The notes: a model not told the origin generated them from the sequence alone. A DNA stretch of 47,043 bases from CAZTYW01 sp964617695 (GCA_964617695.1 CAZTYW010000009.1:1-47043), one strand, 5' to 3'. Shown: positions 8,980-17,024, counted from the first letter of the stretch. Numbers and translations are program-made.

Positions 8980-9210
8980 ATGGACAAGTGGGTCTTCGCA
9001 GCCAGGTTCATCGGGATTGGATGGTACATAGGCATAACCGTTGCGCTGGGCGTTGGCGGAGGAATCTGGCTTGACAAGCGATTAGGCACTTCGCTAATAT
9101 TTACACTGGTTGGTCTTTTCCTCGGCCTTGGGGTGGCTGTCCTTGGAACCTATCGCATGATTTTGCCTCTAATCAAGGAGCAGCAGGGCAAAGACAAGGA
9201 GGACAGCTAG
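8980..9210 (+). CDS. atpZ: AtpZ/AtpI-like membrane protein of ATP synthase operon
   Basis: The 76-residue protein has two membrane segments (about residues 8-28 and 40-62) joined by a short GGGIWLDKRLGTS turn, the hallmark of AtpZ-like (putative F0F1-ATPase subunit) proteins. It ends in a charged KEQQGKDKEDS tail. AtpI/AtpZ proteins open many atp operons and are linked to c-ring assembly or divalent cation handling. I chose ATG 8980 because the N-terminus MDKWVFAARF matches the usual family start; a GTG at 8944 would add 12 unlikely residues. The stop TAG shares its last base with the GTG start of atpB. Confidence 0.8.
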   Translation: MDKWVFAARFIGIGWYIGITVALGVGGGIWLDKRLGTSLIFTLVGLFLGLGVAVLGTYRMILPLIKEQQGKDKEDS

Positions 9211-10361
9211 TGTCCCAGCTTGGCTGCTCCACCAGGCTGCTCCTCGTAGTCGCAATCGTAGTCGCCGTCCTTTTCTTCGTTGGTCTGATCGGCGGAGCAA
9301 TAGGTCGCGGTCTGGGGATAGACTCACCCGACTTCCTCCACGTCCCCATCCTTGAGGTCCACGAATTCTTCAGGGGCGACCCAATCATTGAAGTCGGTCC
9401 CTTCCATATCTCGAACACTCTCCTCGCCTCGTGGGTCACGCTCATTGTGGTTGTGGCAATCTCATTTGCCGCCACTCGGAAGATGAGGATCATCCCTCGC
9501 CGATTACAGGGTCTGGTCGAAGTGGCAATGGAGACATTGCTGAACTTCGTAGAGGGTGTGGCGGGCAGGAAACACGGCCGCATATTCTTCCCTGTCGTAG
9601 CCACTATTTTCATCTTCGTCATATTCAACGCGTACCTGGCCCTCCTGCCCTTCTACGGCCCGGGCATATACGCCGCAGAGACCAAGGCGGTTGAGGCCAC
9701 GGCAGCAGGGAGAGTAGCCAGCATCGAAGTGGAAAACGGTGCCAAGGTCGAAGAGGGGCAGGTTATCTACGTCCTGGACACCGGCGAGGAGATGACGACC
9801 CCCTCAGCAGGAGAAATCGAAATCGAGGTACATGAAGGCGAGCCGGTCTCAGAAGGTGCTGAGGTAGCCACGCTCGAAACGAAGCCGCCGCTATTCCGCT
9901 CTGCCAACACCGACATCAACATGACCCTGGCCCTGGCCATTATGGCGGTCTTCTTTGTTGAGTTCTGGGGACTGAGGAGCAAGGGGTTCCGCCACTACAT
10001 CACAGAGTACGTCAACTTCGGCGAGCTGGGCCGGGGCATCAAGCTGCTGTTCACGGGCAAGATCCGTGACGCGCCTTTGACGATTATTACCGGCGTCATA
10101 AACGCTGTCATGGGTGGCCTGGAGGTCATCAGCCACGGGACACGTATGATCAGTTTTGCCTTCCGTCTCTTCGGCAATATGACAGCGGCAGAGATTCTGC
10201 TGCTGTCAGCTACCTTCCTGATTCCCTGGGTAATGGCCATACCATTCTACGGGTTGGAGTTGCTGATTGGATTCATACAGGCCCTCATCTTCGGAGGGTT
10301 GACACTTGTATTCGCCGCGGTAGCAGTCGCTCATGGGAGCGAAGAGCACGCGCACGAATGA
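9210..10361 (+). CDS. atpB: ATP synthase subunit a with an inserted biotinyl/lipoyl-like domain
   Basis: Subunit a of the membrane Fo sector, which carries protons between the c-ring and the two half channels. The essential Arg is R319 in SFAFRLFGNM. The hairpin arm FFPVVATIFIFVIF lies near residues 126-139, and its partner NMTLALAIMAVFFVEFWG near 237-254. Between them residues about 160-225 form an extra domain, so the protein is 383 aa against about 230-270 for most bacterial a subunits. By comparison with E. coli this loop is on the outer (P) side. The frame is continuous across the insertion, with no base-composition break that I can see. The start is GTG, with AAGGAGG 7 bases upstream, overlapping the atpZ stop by one base. 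Identity is certain; the role of the insertion is unknown. Confidence 0.97.
   Translation: MSQLGCSTRLLLVVAIVVAVLFFVGLIGGAIGRGLGIDSPDFLHVPILEVHEFFRGDPIIEVGPFHISNTLLASWVTLIVVVAISFAATRKMRIIPRRLQGLVEVAMETLLNFVEGVAGRKHGRIFFPVVATIFIFVIFNAYLALLPFYGPGIYAAETKAVEATAAGRVASIEVENGAKVEEGQVIYVLDTGEEMTTPSAGEIEIEVHEGEPVSEGAEVATLETKPPLFRSANTDINMTLALAIMAVFFVEFWGLRSKGFRHYITEYVNFGELGRGIKLLFTGKIRDAPLTIITGVINAVMGGLEVISHGTRMISFAFRLFGNMTAAEILLLSATFLIPWVMAIPFYGLELLIGFIQALIFGGLTLVFAAVAVAHGSEEHAHE
9687..9884 (+). other. Region of atpB encoding the inserted barrel-sandwich (lipoyl-like) domain
   Basis: Residues about 160-225 of AtpB contain two similar halves, AGRVASIEVENGAKVEEGQ and AGEIEIEVHEGEPVSEGAE. Each is a G-x-V/I-x-x-I-x-V-x-x-G-x-x-V-x-x-G pattern typical of biotinyl/lipoyl carrier domains and related barrel-sandwich hybrids. 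At the turn where carriers have their modified Lys (EAMKM or DK), the sequence is LDTGEEMTTPSAG with no Lys. The domain is therefore probably structural, not swinging. It is strongly acidic (about 17 Glu/Asp in 66 residues). The domain call rests on pattern recognition without a profile search. Confidence 0.75.
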
Positions 10362-10398
10362 GCCTGAATGAGCCCATTTGACGAAAGGAGGTACATCA

Positions 10399-10632
10399 AT
10401 GGATCCTGAAACGGTTCGATGGCTCGCCGTAGGATTGACAGGTAGTATAGGCCTTCTGGGTCCGGCGCTGGGGCTGGGCCTTATCGGTTACGCCACGGTG
10501 CAGGCGCTGGGACGCAATCCCGAAGCCCGCGGCGCAATCATGACCAACATGATCCTCGTCGCGGCCCTCACGGAAGCTATCGGAATCTACGCTCTAATCG
10601 TATCCATCATCCTTGCTATGGTAGCAGGGTAA
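10399..10632 (+). CDS. atpE: ATP synthase subunit c
   Basis: A 77-residue two-helix hairpin that forms the rotating c-ring. Helix 1 has the packed GPALGLGLIG glycine series, the polar loop is RNPE (39-42), and the ion-binding carboxylate is E59 in ALTEAIGIYAL. The Gln in helix 1 and the Ser/Thr after the Glu that mark Na+-binding rings are replaced by Leu and Ala, so proton coupling is predicted. ATG 10399 is chosen over a codon at 10378 because AAAGGAGG sits 8 bases upstream of it. Confidence 0.97.
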   Translation: MDPETVRWLAVGLTGSIGLLGPALGLGLIGYATVQALGRNPEARGAIMTNMILVAALTEAIGIYALIVSIILAMVAG

Positions 10633-10656
10633 AGCAGGTCGAGGAAGGAGGCAGCT

Positions 10657-10785
10657 ATGGGAGATGGAGGTTTGCCAGTTTCCCTGGTGGTCTTTATATT
10701 GCTGGTACTCATAACGGCGATCGGGTTCGTGGGAGCCATGGCTATAGTGGTCCTCATCAACGTGTTCTCAACGGCCACCCCGTAG
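10657..10785 (+). CDS. 42-residue hydrophobic peptide between atpE and atpF, unrecognised
   Basis: A short reading frame, ATG to TAG, lies entirely in the gap between atpE (ends 10632) and atpF (starts 10815). It has AAGGAGG 5 bases before its ATG, as good a ribosome site as any in the operon. The peptide begins MGDGGLPVS, has an uninterrupted hydrophobic stretch of about 30 residues (8-37) with Gly and Ala small-residue spacing (IGFVGAMAIVVL), and ends NVFSTATP. It has no Lys or Arg at all and a single acidic residue, D3. One long or tilted membrane helix is predicted. I do not recognise the family. By position it is a candidate extra Fo subunit or assembly factor. The reverse strand shows no better alternative. 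Confidence 0.75.
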   Translation: MGDGGLPVSLVVFILLVLITAIGFVGAMAIVVLINVFSTATP

Positions 10786-10814
10786 TTGGCCCAGGCCCGT
10801 AGAGAGGAGCCAAG

Positions 10815-11318
10815 ATGCTCGATAAACTGGGAATCGACCTACCGAGCTTGGTGGCTTTCCTGATCAACTTCTTTCTCTTGCTCGGCTTACTGACGTTTGT
10901 GTTGTACAAGCCGGTCACCAGGATGCTGGACCAGCGGGCAGCCAAGATAAAGGAAAGCCTGGAGCAGGCTGAGCTTATCAAGCAGGAGTCAGTTCGCGCT
11001 GAAGAGTCGGTCAAAGCTCAGATAGAGGTCGGACGCAAGGAAGGCCAGGCTATCATAGCTCAGGCAGCACAAACAGCCGACAGAATCAAGGAGGAGGCCC
11101 GGGCTGAGGCAAGAAGCGAGGCCCAGGCCCTGATCGCCAAGGCCCAGACTGAGATTGAGAGGGAGCGAGAAGAGAGCTTCAATCAGTTGCGCCGGGAATT
11201 CGCCGATCTGGCGATCCTGGCTGCAGAGAAGGTAATCGATCAGTCCCTGGACAAGAAGGCGCACCAGCACTTGATCGATAGGGTATTGGAAGAAGGCCTG
11301 ACTTCAAAGAACAACTAG
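10815..11318 (+). CDS. atpF: ATP synthase subunit b
   Basis: Peripheral stalk subunit. Residues about 10-33 (LVAFLINFFLLLGLLTFVLY) form the single membrane helix, followed by KPVTRMLDQRAAKIKESLEQ and a long charged, Ala-rich coiled coil to the C-terminus. The length of 167 aa is typical. There is one b gene and no b' gene, so a homodimeric stalk is expected. GAGAGGAG lies 8 bases before the start. It follows the 42-residue peptide by 29 bases and precedes atpH by 13 bases. Confidence 0.96.
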   Translation: MLDKLGIDLPSLVAFLINFFLLLGLLTFVLYKPVTRMLDQRAAKIKESLEQAELIKQESVRAEESVKAQIEVGRKEGQAIIAQAAQTADRIKEEARAEARSEAQALIAKAQTEIEREREESFNQLRREFADLAILAAEKVIDQSLDKKAHQHLIDRVLEEGLTSKNN

Positions 11319-11331
11319 ACAGAAGCAAATC

Positions 11332-11859
11332 ATGGCTAAGGGTGTTTCTGGCAGAAGACATGCGCAGGCAGTGTTCGAGATTGCCCTGGAGAACAACGAC
11401 CTGGAGAAGTGGCAAAGCGACCTGGACAGCATATCCAGCGTTTTGACCGACTCCCAGATCGTTGCCATCCTTGAGAATCCAAAGCTCGATATGGGCAAGA
11501 AGAGGGAGATCGTGCAGAATCTGCTGCCAGGGCTGGCACCTGTGGCCATGAACCTGGTGTACTACCTGGTGGCGAAAAACCGGCTCAAGATAGTACCGGA
11601 CCTCTTTGCTGAATATGAGCGCCTGCTGAATGCACACTACGGGAGAGAGACAGCCGAGGTGATCAGCGCAGTGCCGATCAGCGAGGAAGAACAGAAGAGG
11701 ATTGAAGAAGGCCTCTCAGCCATCGTTGGCAAGGAGGTAGTGCTTACCCTCAAGGTCGATCCTGAGATCAAGGGTGGACTCGTCGCCAGGATTGGTGACA
11801 AGCTGATTGACGGTAGTGTGCGAGAAAGACTTCAAGATCTGAGAGCAGCCCTGTCCTGA
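11332..11859 (+). CDS. atpH: ATP synthase subunit delta
   Basis: Stalk cap that joins subunit b to the alpha/beta head. The N-terminal GRRHAQAVFEIALENNDLEKW begins the six-helix bundle. The C-terminal part has the family's VTVISAVPI-like stretch (here AEVISAVPISEEEQKRIEE) and the ending KVDPEIKGGLVARIGDKLID. Its 175 aa is normal. The ribosome site is weak, so translation may partly depend on coupling from atpF. An 89-base gap to atpA contains no credible gene. Confidence 0.95.
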   Translation: MAKGVSGRRHAQAVFEIALENNDLEKWQSDLDSISSVLTDSQIVAILENPKLDMGKKREIVQNLLPGLAPVAMNLVYYLVAKNRLKIVPDLFAEYERLLNAHYGRETAEVISAVPISEEEQKRIEEGLSAIVGKEVVLTLKVDPEIKGGLVARIGDKLIDGSVRERLQDLRAALS

Positions 11860-11948
11860 CCGGACAAAGGCCAGAGCGGGCGTGTTTGTGCCCTGTACCG
11901 ATCGAAGTTCAGACATGGCGAAGGCACTATGCCGGGGAGGTAACATAG

Positions 11949-13460
11949 ATGGTAGCACGCGGTGAAGATATTGCCTCAGTGATCAAGCAGCAGATTGAGC
12001 AGTTTGGCACTGAGCTGACCATCGTAGACGTAGGAACCGTGGTCGAGGTGGCCGACGGCCTGGCTCGAATACATGGATTGTCAGCTGCCAAGTACAACGA
12101 GTTGCTGCAATTCCCCAACGAGGTCATGGGTATTGCACTCAACCTGGAGGAGGACAGCGTAGGGGCAGTCATCCTTGGGGACTCCTCGGAGATCAAGGAG
12201 GGCGACGAAGTACGCTGTACAGGCCGCATTCTGGAAGTCCCGGTAGGCAATGAACTCATCGGTCGGGTCATCGATCCTCTTGGCCAGCCCCTGGACGGCA
12301 AGGGCCCCATCAAACATGAAAGAACGCGTCCGATGGAGAGAATCGCTCCGAACGTGGTTGCACGTTCCCCGGTCAACGTGCCCGTGCACACGGGAATCAA
12401 GGCCATAGACAGCATGATACCCATCGGGCGAGGGCAGCGCGAGCTGATAATCGGGGACCGCTTCACCGGCAAATCGGCTATCTGCCTGGACACGATCATC
12501 AGCCAGAAAGGCGGAGACCTGATTTGCATCTACGCCGCCATCGGCCAGAAGGTCTCCAAGGTAGCCCAGGTAGTGGCCACACTGGAGTCATACGGTGCCA
12601 TGGAACACACCATAGTGGTCTCTGCCGGCGCGTCTGATCCAGCTCCTATGCAATACCTTTGTCCGTATGCTGCCTGCGCTATCGGTGAGGAGTTCATGGA
12701 CCAGGGCAAAGACGCCCTGGTCATCTACGACGACCTCTCCAAGCACGCCTGGTCATACCGGCAGATTTCCCTGCTGCTGCGCCGTCCTCCCGGTCGAGAA
12801 GCCTATCCAGGCGACGTTTTCTATCTTCACAGCAGACTGCTGGAGAGAGCAGCGAAGCTTTCTCCGGAGCATGGCGGTGGATCGCTGACTGCTCTGCCAA
12901 TCATCGAGACCCAGTTGAACGACGTCTCGGCCTACATTCCGACAAACGTTATCTCCATTACGGATGGGCAGATCTACCTGGAGACGGACCTCTTCAACGC
13001 AGGTATCCGCCCGGCTATCAACGCAGGTCTGTCAGTATCCCGGGTAGGTGGAACAGCTCAAACCAAGGCAATGAAAAAGGTGGCTGGCGGACTCAGGATG
13101 GCGCTGGCGCAGTACCGCGAGATGGCTGCTTTCGCGCAGTTCGGAACAGCAGACCTTGACCAGGCAACCAGGTCCCAGCTAGATCGCGGGCAGCGGAGCA
13201 CTGAAGTGTTGAAGCAACCTCAGTACAGCCCTATGGCGCTTGATAAGGAGATAATCACGCTCTACGCTGTGACCCACGGTTACCTGGATAATGTACCGGT
13301 GGACAGGATCGGTGTCTTTGAGACCGCCTTTCACAAGTTCATCGATACCAACCACCCCGAGATCGGCAATTCCATTAACACCAACAAGGACCTGAAGCCG
13401 GAGACGGAAGAGGCACTGAAAGCGGCGATCGCCCAGTTCAAGGACACGGGGGCTTACTAG
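11949..13460 (+). CDS. atpA: ATP synthase subunit alpha
   Basis: Non-catalytic nucleotide-binding subunit of F1. The start has GGGGAGGT closely upstream. Near residue 170 the P-loop reads GDRFTGKS, where most alpha subunits have GDRQTGKT: the Gln is Phe and the Thr is Ser, both compatible with nucleotide binding. The segment with the arginine finger is conserved as INAGLSVSRVGGTAQT. Length 503 aa is standard. The order H-A-G-D-C follows the usual bacterial operon. Confidence 0.98.
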   Translation: MVARGEDIASVIKQQIEQFGTELTIVDVGTVVEVADGLARIHGLSAAKYNELLQFPNEVMGIALNLEEDSVGAVILGDSSEIKEGDEVRCTGRILEVPVGNELIGRVIDPLGQPLDGKGPIKHERTRPMERIAPNVVARSPVNVPVHTGIKAIDSMIPIGRGQRELIIGDRFTGKSAICLDTIISQKGGDLICIYAAIGQKVSKVAQVVATLESYGAMEHTIVVSAGASDPAPMQYLCPYAACAIGEEFMDQGKDALVIYDDLSKHAWSYRQISLLLRRPPGREAYPGDVFYLHSRLLERAAKLSPEHGGGSLTALPIIETQLNDVSAYIPTNVISITDGQIYLETDLFNAGIRPAINAGLSVSRVGGTAQTKAMKKVAGGLRMALAQYREMAAFAQFGTADLDQATRSQLDRGQRSTEVLKQPQYSPMALDKEIITLYAVTHGYLDNVPVDRIGVFETAFHKFIDTNHPEIGNSINTNKDLKPETEEALKAAIAQFKDTGAY

Positions 13461-13522
13461 TAGGCGCTGCGTTCAAGTCAAACGAGTGGCATACGAGTTG
13501 AACATGGAGCAGATTGCGAACG

Positions 13523-14374
13523 ATGGCTAACATACGGCTGATTCGGCGGCGCATTCGGAGCATTCAGTCCACGGCCAAGATCACCAAGGCTATGGAAATG
13601 GTGGCCACATCCAAGATGAGGAGGGCGCAGGAGCGCGTACTGGCGGGCCGAGCCTATGCCGAGAAACTGCACCAGGTCATAGCTGACCTCGCCGCCCAGC
13701 CGGGAGGCGCAGCGCATCCTCTGCTCGAACGACGAGAGCCCGACAGGATAGCCATAATCCATATGACCACCGATCGTGGGTTCTGCGGCGGACTCAACGC
13801 CAACATGAACCGGGCTGCCGCAGCCTTCATTCTGGAGCAAGTCGCTCCCACCGTGCTTATCACCGTCGGCCGGAAGGGAAGAGACTTCATGCGTCGCCAC
13901 GGGCGCGAGCTGGTCGCCGAGTTTACGGGCGTTAGCGATCGCCCTACCCTTCTGGACACGCTGCCGATGTCCAGAATCGTAATTGATGACTACACGAACG
14001 GAACAGTGGACGCTGTCTATCTCGCTTACACCCGCTTCATATCCACTGCCACACAGCGACCGATGCTGCAGCAATTGCTGCCAGTCGAACCGGCCAAAGT
14101 AGAGCATACTGGCGAGATAGAGTACATATACGAGCCAGACGCCAGGGCGGTTCTGGCCGAACTCCTTCCGCGCTTCGTGGAGATGCAGGTCTACCACGCC
14201 TTGCTCGAGGCCATCGCCAGCGAGCAGTCCGCCAGAATGGTGACTATGCGCAATGCCACTGATAACGCCAACGAACTGGTTCAAGACTTGACCCTGATGT
14301 ACAACAAGGCCCGCCAGGAGATGATCACCAAGGAGCTTCTGGATATCACCGGAGGGGCAGAGGCGCTAGCTTAG
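13523..14374 (+). CDS. atpG: ATP synthase subunit gamma
   Basis: Central rotor shaft of F1. The N-terminus MANIRLIRRRIRSIQSTAKI and the following TKAMEMVATSKMRRAQ are the conserved gamma helix. The middle MTTDRGFCGGLNANMNR matches the DRGLCGxxN motif. The C-terminal helix has ARMVTMRNATDNANELVQDL. I chose ATG 13523 (283 aa) because it gives the canonical N-terminus, but GGAG is better spaced (5 bases) from a TTG at 13514 in the same frame, which would add three residues. This start is therefore open. Confidence 0.96.
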   Translation: MANIRLIRRRIRSIQSTAKITKAMEMVATSKMRRAQERVLAGRAYAEKLHQVIADLAAQPGGAAHPLLERREPDRIAIIHMTTDRGFCGGLNANMNRAAAAFILEQVAPTVLITVGRKGRDFMRRHGRELVAEFTGVSDRPTLLDTLPMSRIVIDDYTNGTVDAVYLAYTRFISTATQRPMLQQLLPVEPAKVEHTGEIEYIYEPDARAVLAELLPRFVEMQVYHALLEAIASEQSARMVTMRNATDNANELVQDLTLMYNKARQEMITKELLDITGGAEALA

Positions 14375-14383
14375 GAGGTACGT

Positions 14384-15775
14384 ATGGCCAAGGGCAGAGT
14401 AGCTCAAGTAATAGGTACCGTGGTTGATATTGAATTTCCGCCGGAAGAGCTTCCCGCGCTTTTCAATGCTGTCGAGATTCCCATGGACGGGGACAAGATG
14501 GTGCTCGAGGTCGAGCAACACATCGGGAACAATTGGGTACGGTGCCTGTCCCTCAGCCCTACGGAGGGGCTGGAACGCGGGGTTGAGGCAATCGACACAG
14601 GGGCACCCGTTCGAGTGCCTGTTGGAAAAGCCTCGCTGGGCCGGCTCTTCAACGTGATGGGGGAGCCTCTTGACGACCTCGGTGAAGTGAAGGCTGAGGA
14701 GCGCTGGCCAATCCATCGGACCCCTCCGTCATATGAGGAGCAGGAGACCACCACCCAGATGCTGGAGACCGGGCTCAAGGTCATTGACCTGATCACCCCA
14801 TTTACCAGGGGCGGCAAGATCGGCGCCTACGGTGGTGCTGGCGTGGGTAAGACCGTCATCATCATGGAGCTCATTCACAACATCGCTACCATCCATGGCG
14901 GTTACTCGGTCTTTGCCGGAGTAGGTGAGCGGTCGCGCGAAGGCAACGACCTCTGGCTGGAGATGAAAGCCTCCGGAGTCCTCAACAAGACAGCTCTCGT
15001 TTTCGGTCAGATGAATGAGCCACCGGGAGTCCGTGCACGCGTAGCCCTGACCGGCCTGACAATGGCAGAGTACTTTCGGGATGTCGAGGGACAGGACGTT
15101 CTCTTGTTTGTGGACAACATCTATCGCTATGTTCTGGCCGGTATGGAGGTGTCGGCACTGCTGGGACGAATGCCGTCGGCCGTGGGTTACCAGCCAACCC
15201 TGTCAACCGAGGTGGGTGAACTGGAGGAGCGCATCACTTCCACCAAGAAGGGATCGATTACTTCCTTCCAGGCGATCTACGTTCCCGCAGACGACTACAC
15301 CGACCCGGGAATAGTGACCACCATGGGTCACCTCGACGCAGTGATTGCGCTGGAGCGATCGATTGTGGAGAAGGGAATCTATCCTGCTGTTGATGCTCTG
15401 GCCTCTACTTCCCGCATCCTTGATCCCAGGATAGTGGGCGACGAGCACTACAACGTGGCCAGGGGTATTCAAAGCGTCCTGCAGAGATACAAGGAACTTC
15501 AGGACATCATCGCCATCCTCGGTATTGAGGAGCTATCAGACGAAGACAAGCTCACCGTCACCCGCGCCCGTCGCATCGAGAGGTTCCTCTCCCAGCCGAT
15601 GTTTGTTGCTGAACAGTTCACCGGCACCGAGGGGAAATACGTCCCAATCAAGGAGACTGTGCGCGGTTTCCAGGAGATCCTGGACGGCAAGCATGACGAT
15701 TTGCCCGAACAGGCATTCCTGATGGTCGGAACCATCGAGGAGGCGGTTGAGAAAGCGAAGACGCTGGCGGCCTAG
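14384..15775 (+). CDS. atpD: ATP synthase subunit beta
   Basis: Catalytic subunit of F1. The P-loop GGAGVGKT is at residues 150-157, the catalytic GERSREGNDLW segment near 188, the Walker B region LLFVDNIYRYVLAG, then ALLGRMPSAVGYQPTL. Some usually fixed positions differ, for example DNIYRY for DNIFRF and TTMGHLDAVIALER for TTFAHLDATTVLSR. The nucleotide site itself is intact, so the enzyme should be active. GGAGGT stands 6 bases before the ATG. Length 463 aa is normal; atpC starts 2 bases after the stop. Confidence 0.98.
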   Translation: MAKGRVAQVIGTVVDIEFPPEELPALFNAVEIPMDGDKMVLEVEQHIGNNWVRCLSLSPTEGLERGVEAIDTGAPVRVPVGKASLGRLFNVMGEPLDDLGEVKAEERWPIHRTPPSYEEQETTTQMLETGLKVIDLITPFTRGGKIGAYGGAGVGKTVIIMELIHNIATIHGGYSVFAGVGERSREGNDLWLEMKASGVLNKTALVFGQMNEPPGVRARVALTGLTMAEYFRDVEGQDVLLFVDNIYRYVLAGMEVSALLGRMPSAVGYQPTLSTEVGELEERITSTKKGSITSFQAIYVPADDYTDPGIVTTMGHLDAVIALERSIVEKGIYPAVDALASTSRILDPRIVGDEHYNVARGIQSVLQRYKELQDIIAILGIEELSDEDKLTVTRARRIERFLSQPMFVAEQFTGTEGKYVPIKETVRGFQEILDGKHDDLPEQAFLMVGTIEEAVEKAKTLAA

Positions 15776-15777
15776 GC

Positions 15778-16203
15778 ATGGCTAATCTAAGACTTGAGAT
15801 AGTAACTGCGGAGCGTTCGGTATACACTGATGAAGTGGATGCAGTGATTGCTCCTGGCATCGCGGGACAGTTCACCATATTGCCGCATCACGCTCCCCTG
15901 ATGACAATGCTGGAACCCGGCGAACTCACCCTCAGGAAAGGTGGCGAGGAGACTTTCATAGCCGTAACCGGTGGCTTTATTGAGGTACTCGACAACAGGG
16001 TTGTTGTCCTTGCCGACACCGCCGAGCGTGCCGACGATATCGATGTGGCCCGGGCTGACGCAGCCAGGCAGCGGGCTCAGGAACAGCTCCAACACCCAGG
16101 TGAGGCTCGGGATCTCGTCGCAGCCGAGGCAGCGTTGCGGCGCTCCTTGGCACGTCTCAAAGTGGCTCAGCGAAGGCGAAAAAAGGACAAAAGACCGGTC
16201 TGA
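15778..16203 (+). CDS. atpC: ATP synthase subunit epsilon
   Basis: Subunit of the rotor foot that regulates hydrolysis. The N-terminal beta-sandwich shows LEIVTAERSVYTDEVDAVI, PGIAGQFTILPHHAPLMTML and the VTGGFIEVLDNRVVVLADTA segment. The C-terminal two-helix part (residues about 90-135) is rich in Arg, Ala and Glu. Length 141 aa is typical. It is the last gene of the operon; a hairpin overlaps its stop. Confidence 0.95.
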   Translation: MANLRLEIVTAERSVYTDEVDAVIAPGIAGQFTILPHHAPLMTMLEPGELTLRKGGEETFIAVTGGFIEVLDNRVVVLADTAERADDIDVARADAARQRAQEQLQHPGEARDLVAAEAALRRSLARLKVAQRRRKKDKRPV

Positions 16204-16212
16204 GGACGGTCT
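16192..16212 (-). terminator. Intrinsic terminator of rpsP-khpA, at the convergent end of the atp operon
   Basis: AGACCG and CGGTCT pair across a 9-base loop. On the minus strand the hairpin starts 4 bases after the khpA stop and is followed by TTTTGTCCTTTTTT. In the plus direction it overlaps the end of atpC and lacks a T tract. Confidence 0.6.
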
Positions 16213-16216
16213 GAAG

Positions 16217-16444
16217 TCACATTATCTGCAGTTGGACCCGCACCCCTTCCCGTATAGCTGCTATCCGTAGCAAGGTACGCATGGCCTGAGCCACCTTACC
16301 CTGCTTCCCGATGACCCTTCCCCTATCCTCAGGAGCAACCTCTAGCTTGAGGATAGTGCAGTCGGAGTCGGCTTCCTCATTCACTACCACCGCATCCGGA
16401 ACCGTCACAATCGACCTGGCAATATACTCGACCAACTCTTTCAT
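16217..16444 (-). CDS. khpA: KH-domain RNA-binding protein KhpA
   Basis: A 75-residue single KH domain of the KhpA/YlqC family. The RNA-binding GxxG loop is GKQG in GRVIGKQGKVAQAMR, preceded by the LKLEVAPEDRG beta strand. KhpA usually pairs with KhpB/Jag and affects small-RNA and cell-division functions. It follows rpsP by 19 bases, the common rpsP-khpA arrangement. No rimM or trmD follows here. Confidence 0.93.
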   Translation of the reverse strand: MKELVEYIARSIVTVPDAVVVNEEADSDCTILKLEVAPEDRGRVIGKQGKVAQAMRTLLRIAAIREGVRVQLQIM

Positions 16445-16463
16445 GTCCCCCCCCGTTTGTTGG

Positions 16464-16727
16464 CTACCTTTTTTCGGCTGCGAACCTTTCCATTATGCCA
16501 GCCGTAGTAAGCAGTCTAGCCACCGCCTCTGTCGGCTGGGCGCCGTCTTTCAGCCACTTGAGCGCCTTTTCTTCGTCAATCGCCACAGTCTCCGGTTCAG
16601 TCAAAGGATTATAATGCCCGATTCTTTCAATAAAGGCACCGTCTCGCGGTGCCCTGGCATCTGCCACCACAATTCGATAGCTAGGCCTATTCTTTGAGCC
16701 TACACGCCTTAATCTTATTTTTACCAT
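16464..16727 (-). CDS. rpsP: 30S ribosomal protein S16
   Basis: The N-terminus MVKIRLRRVGSKNRPSYRIV and the following DARAPRDGAFIERIGHYNP are the S16 signature. The C-terminus has the WLKDGAQPTEAVARLL segment. Length 87 aa is normal. GAGGT lies shortly before the ATG, and a strong promoter begins 18 bases upstream. Confidence 0.98.
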   Translation of the reverse strand: MVKIRLRRVGSKNRPSYRIVVADARAPRDGAFIERIGHYNPLTEPETVAIDEEKALKWLKDGAQPTEAVARLLTTAGIMERFAAEKR

Positions 16728-16744
16728 TTTTTTACCTCACTGGT

Positions 16745-16773
16745 ATTATCAGGCGTAACCACGAAATTGTCAA
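16745..16773 (-). promoter_or_regulatory. Promoter of rpsP-khpA
   Basis: On the minus strand a perfect TTGACA, a 17-base spacer and GATAAT (5 of 6) precede rpsP with a leader of about 10 bases. Confidence 0.8.
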
Positions 16774-16994
16774 CAGTTTTGGAGCGCTTTGGCGCGGGTG
16801 GACCGCCGTACAGGTTCGCAGTGCGTAACCTCGCCTGGGCCCCATTCGATGTCGATAATTATGATTTGCCCAAACAATCATTTTCGTGTCGATCGCGAGT
16901 GCCTTTAGCCGCTATCCGTCAAGACATCCGACGCCAATTGATTTCTGGCCCGGCCAAGGTGGCGGACGCCATGCTGTCTCTGCCGCCACTGCTG

Positions 16995-17024
16995 TTGACG
17001 GCCACACCGCCCTCGCGGTAGAAT
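16995..17024 (+). promoter_or_regulatory. Promoter for hisF-gdhA
   Basis: TTGACG (5 of 6), an 18-base spacer and TAGAAT (5 of 6) precede hisF by about 90 bases. The gap 16728-17113 holds only this and the divergent rpsP promoter. Confidence 0.6.

Noticed and set aside
9787..9812. Lipoylated or biotinylated Lys in the AtpB insertion
   Set aside because: The turn that should hold the Lys reads LDTGEEMTTPSAG and has none. The domain is kept as structural only.
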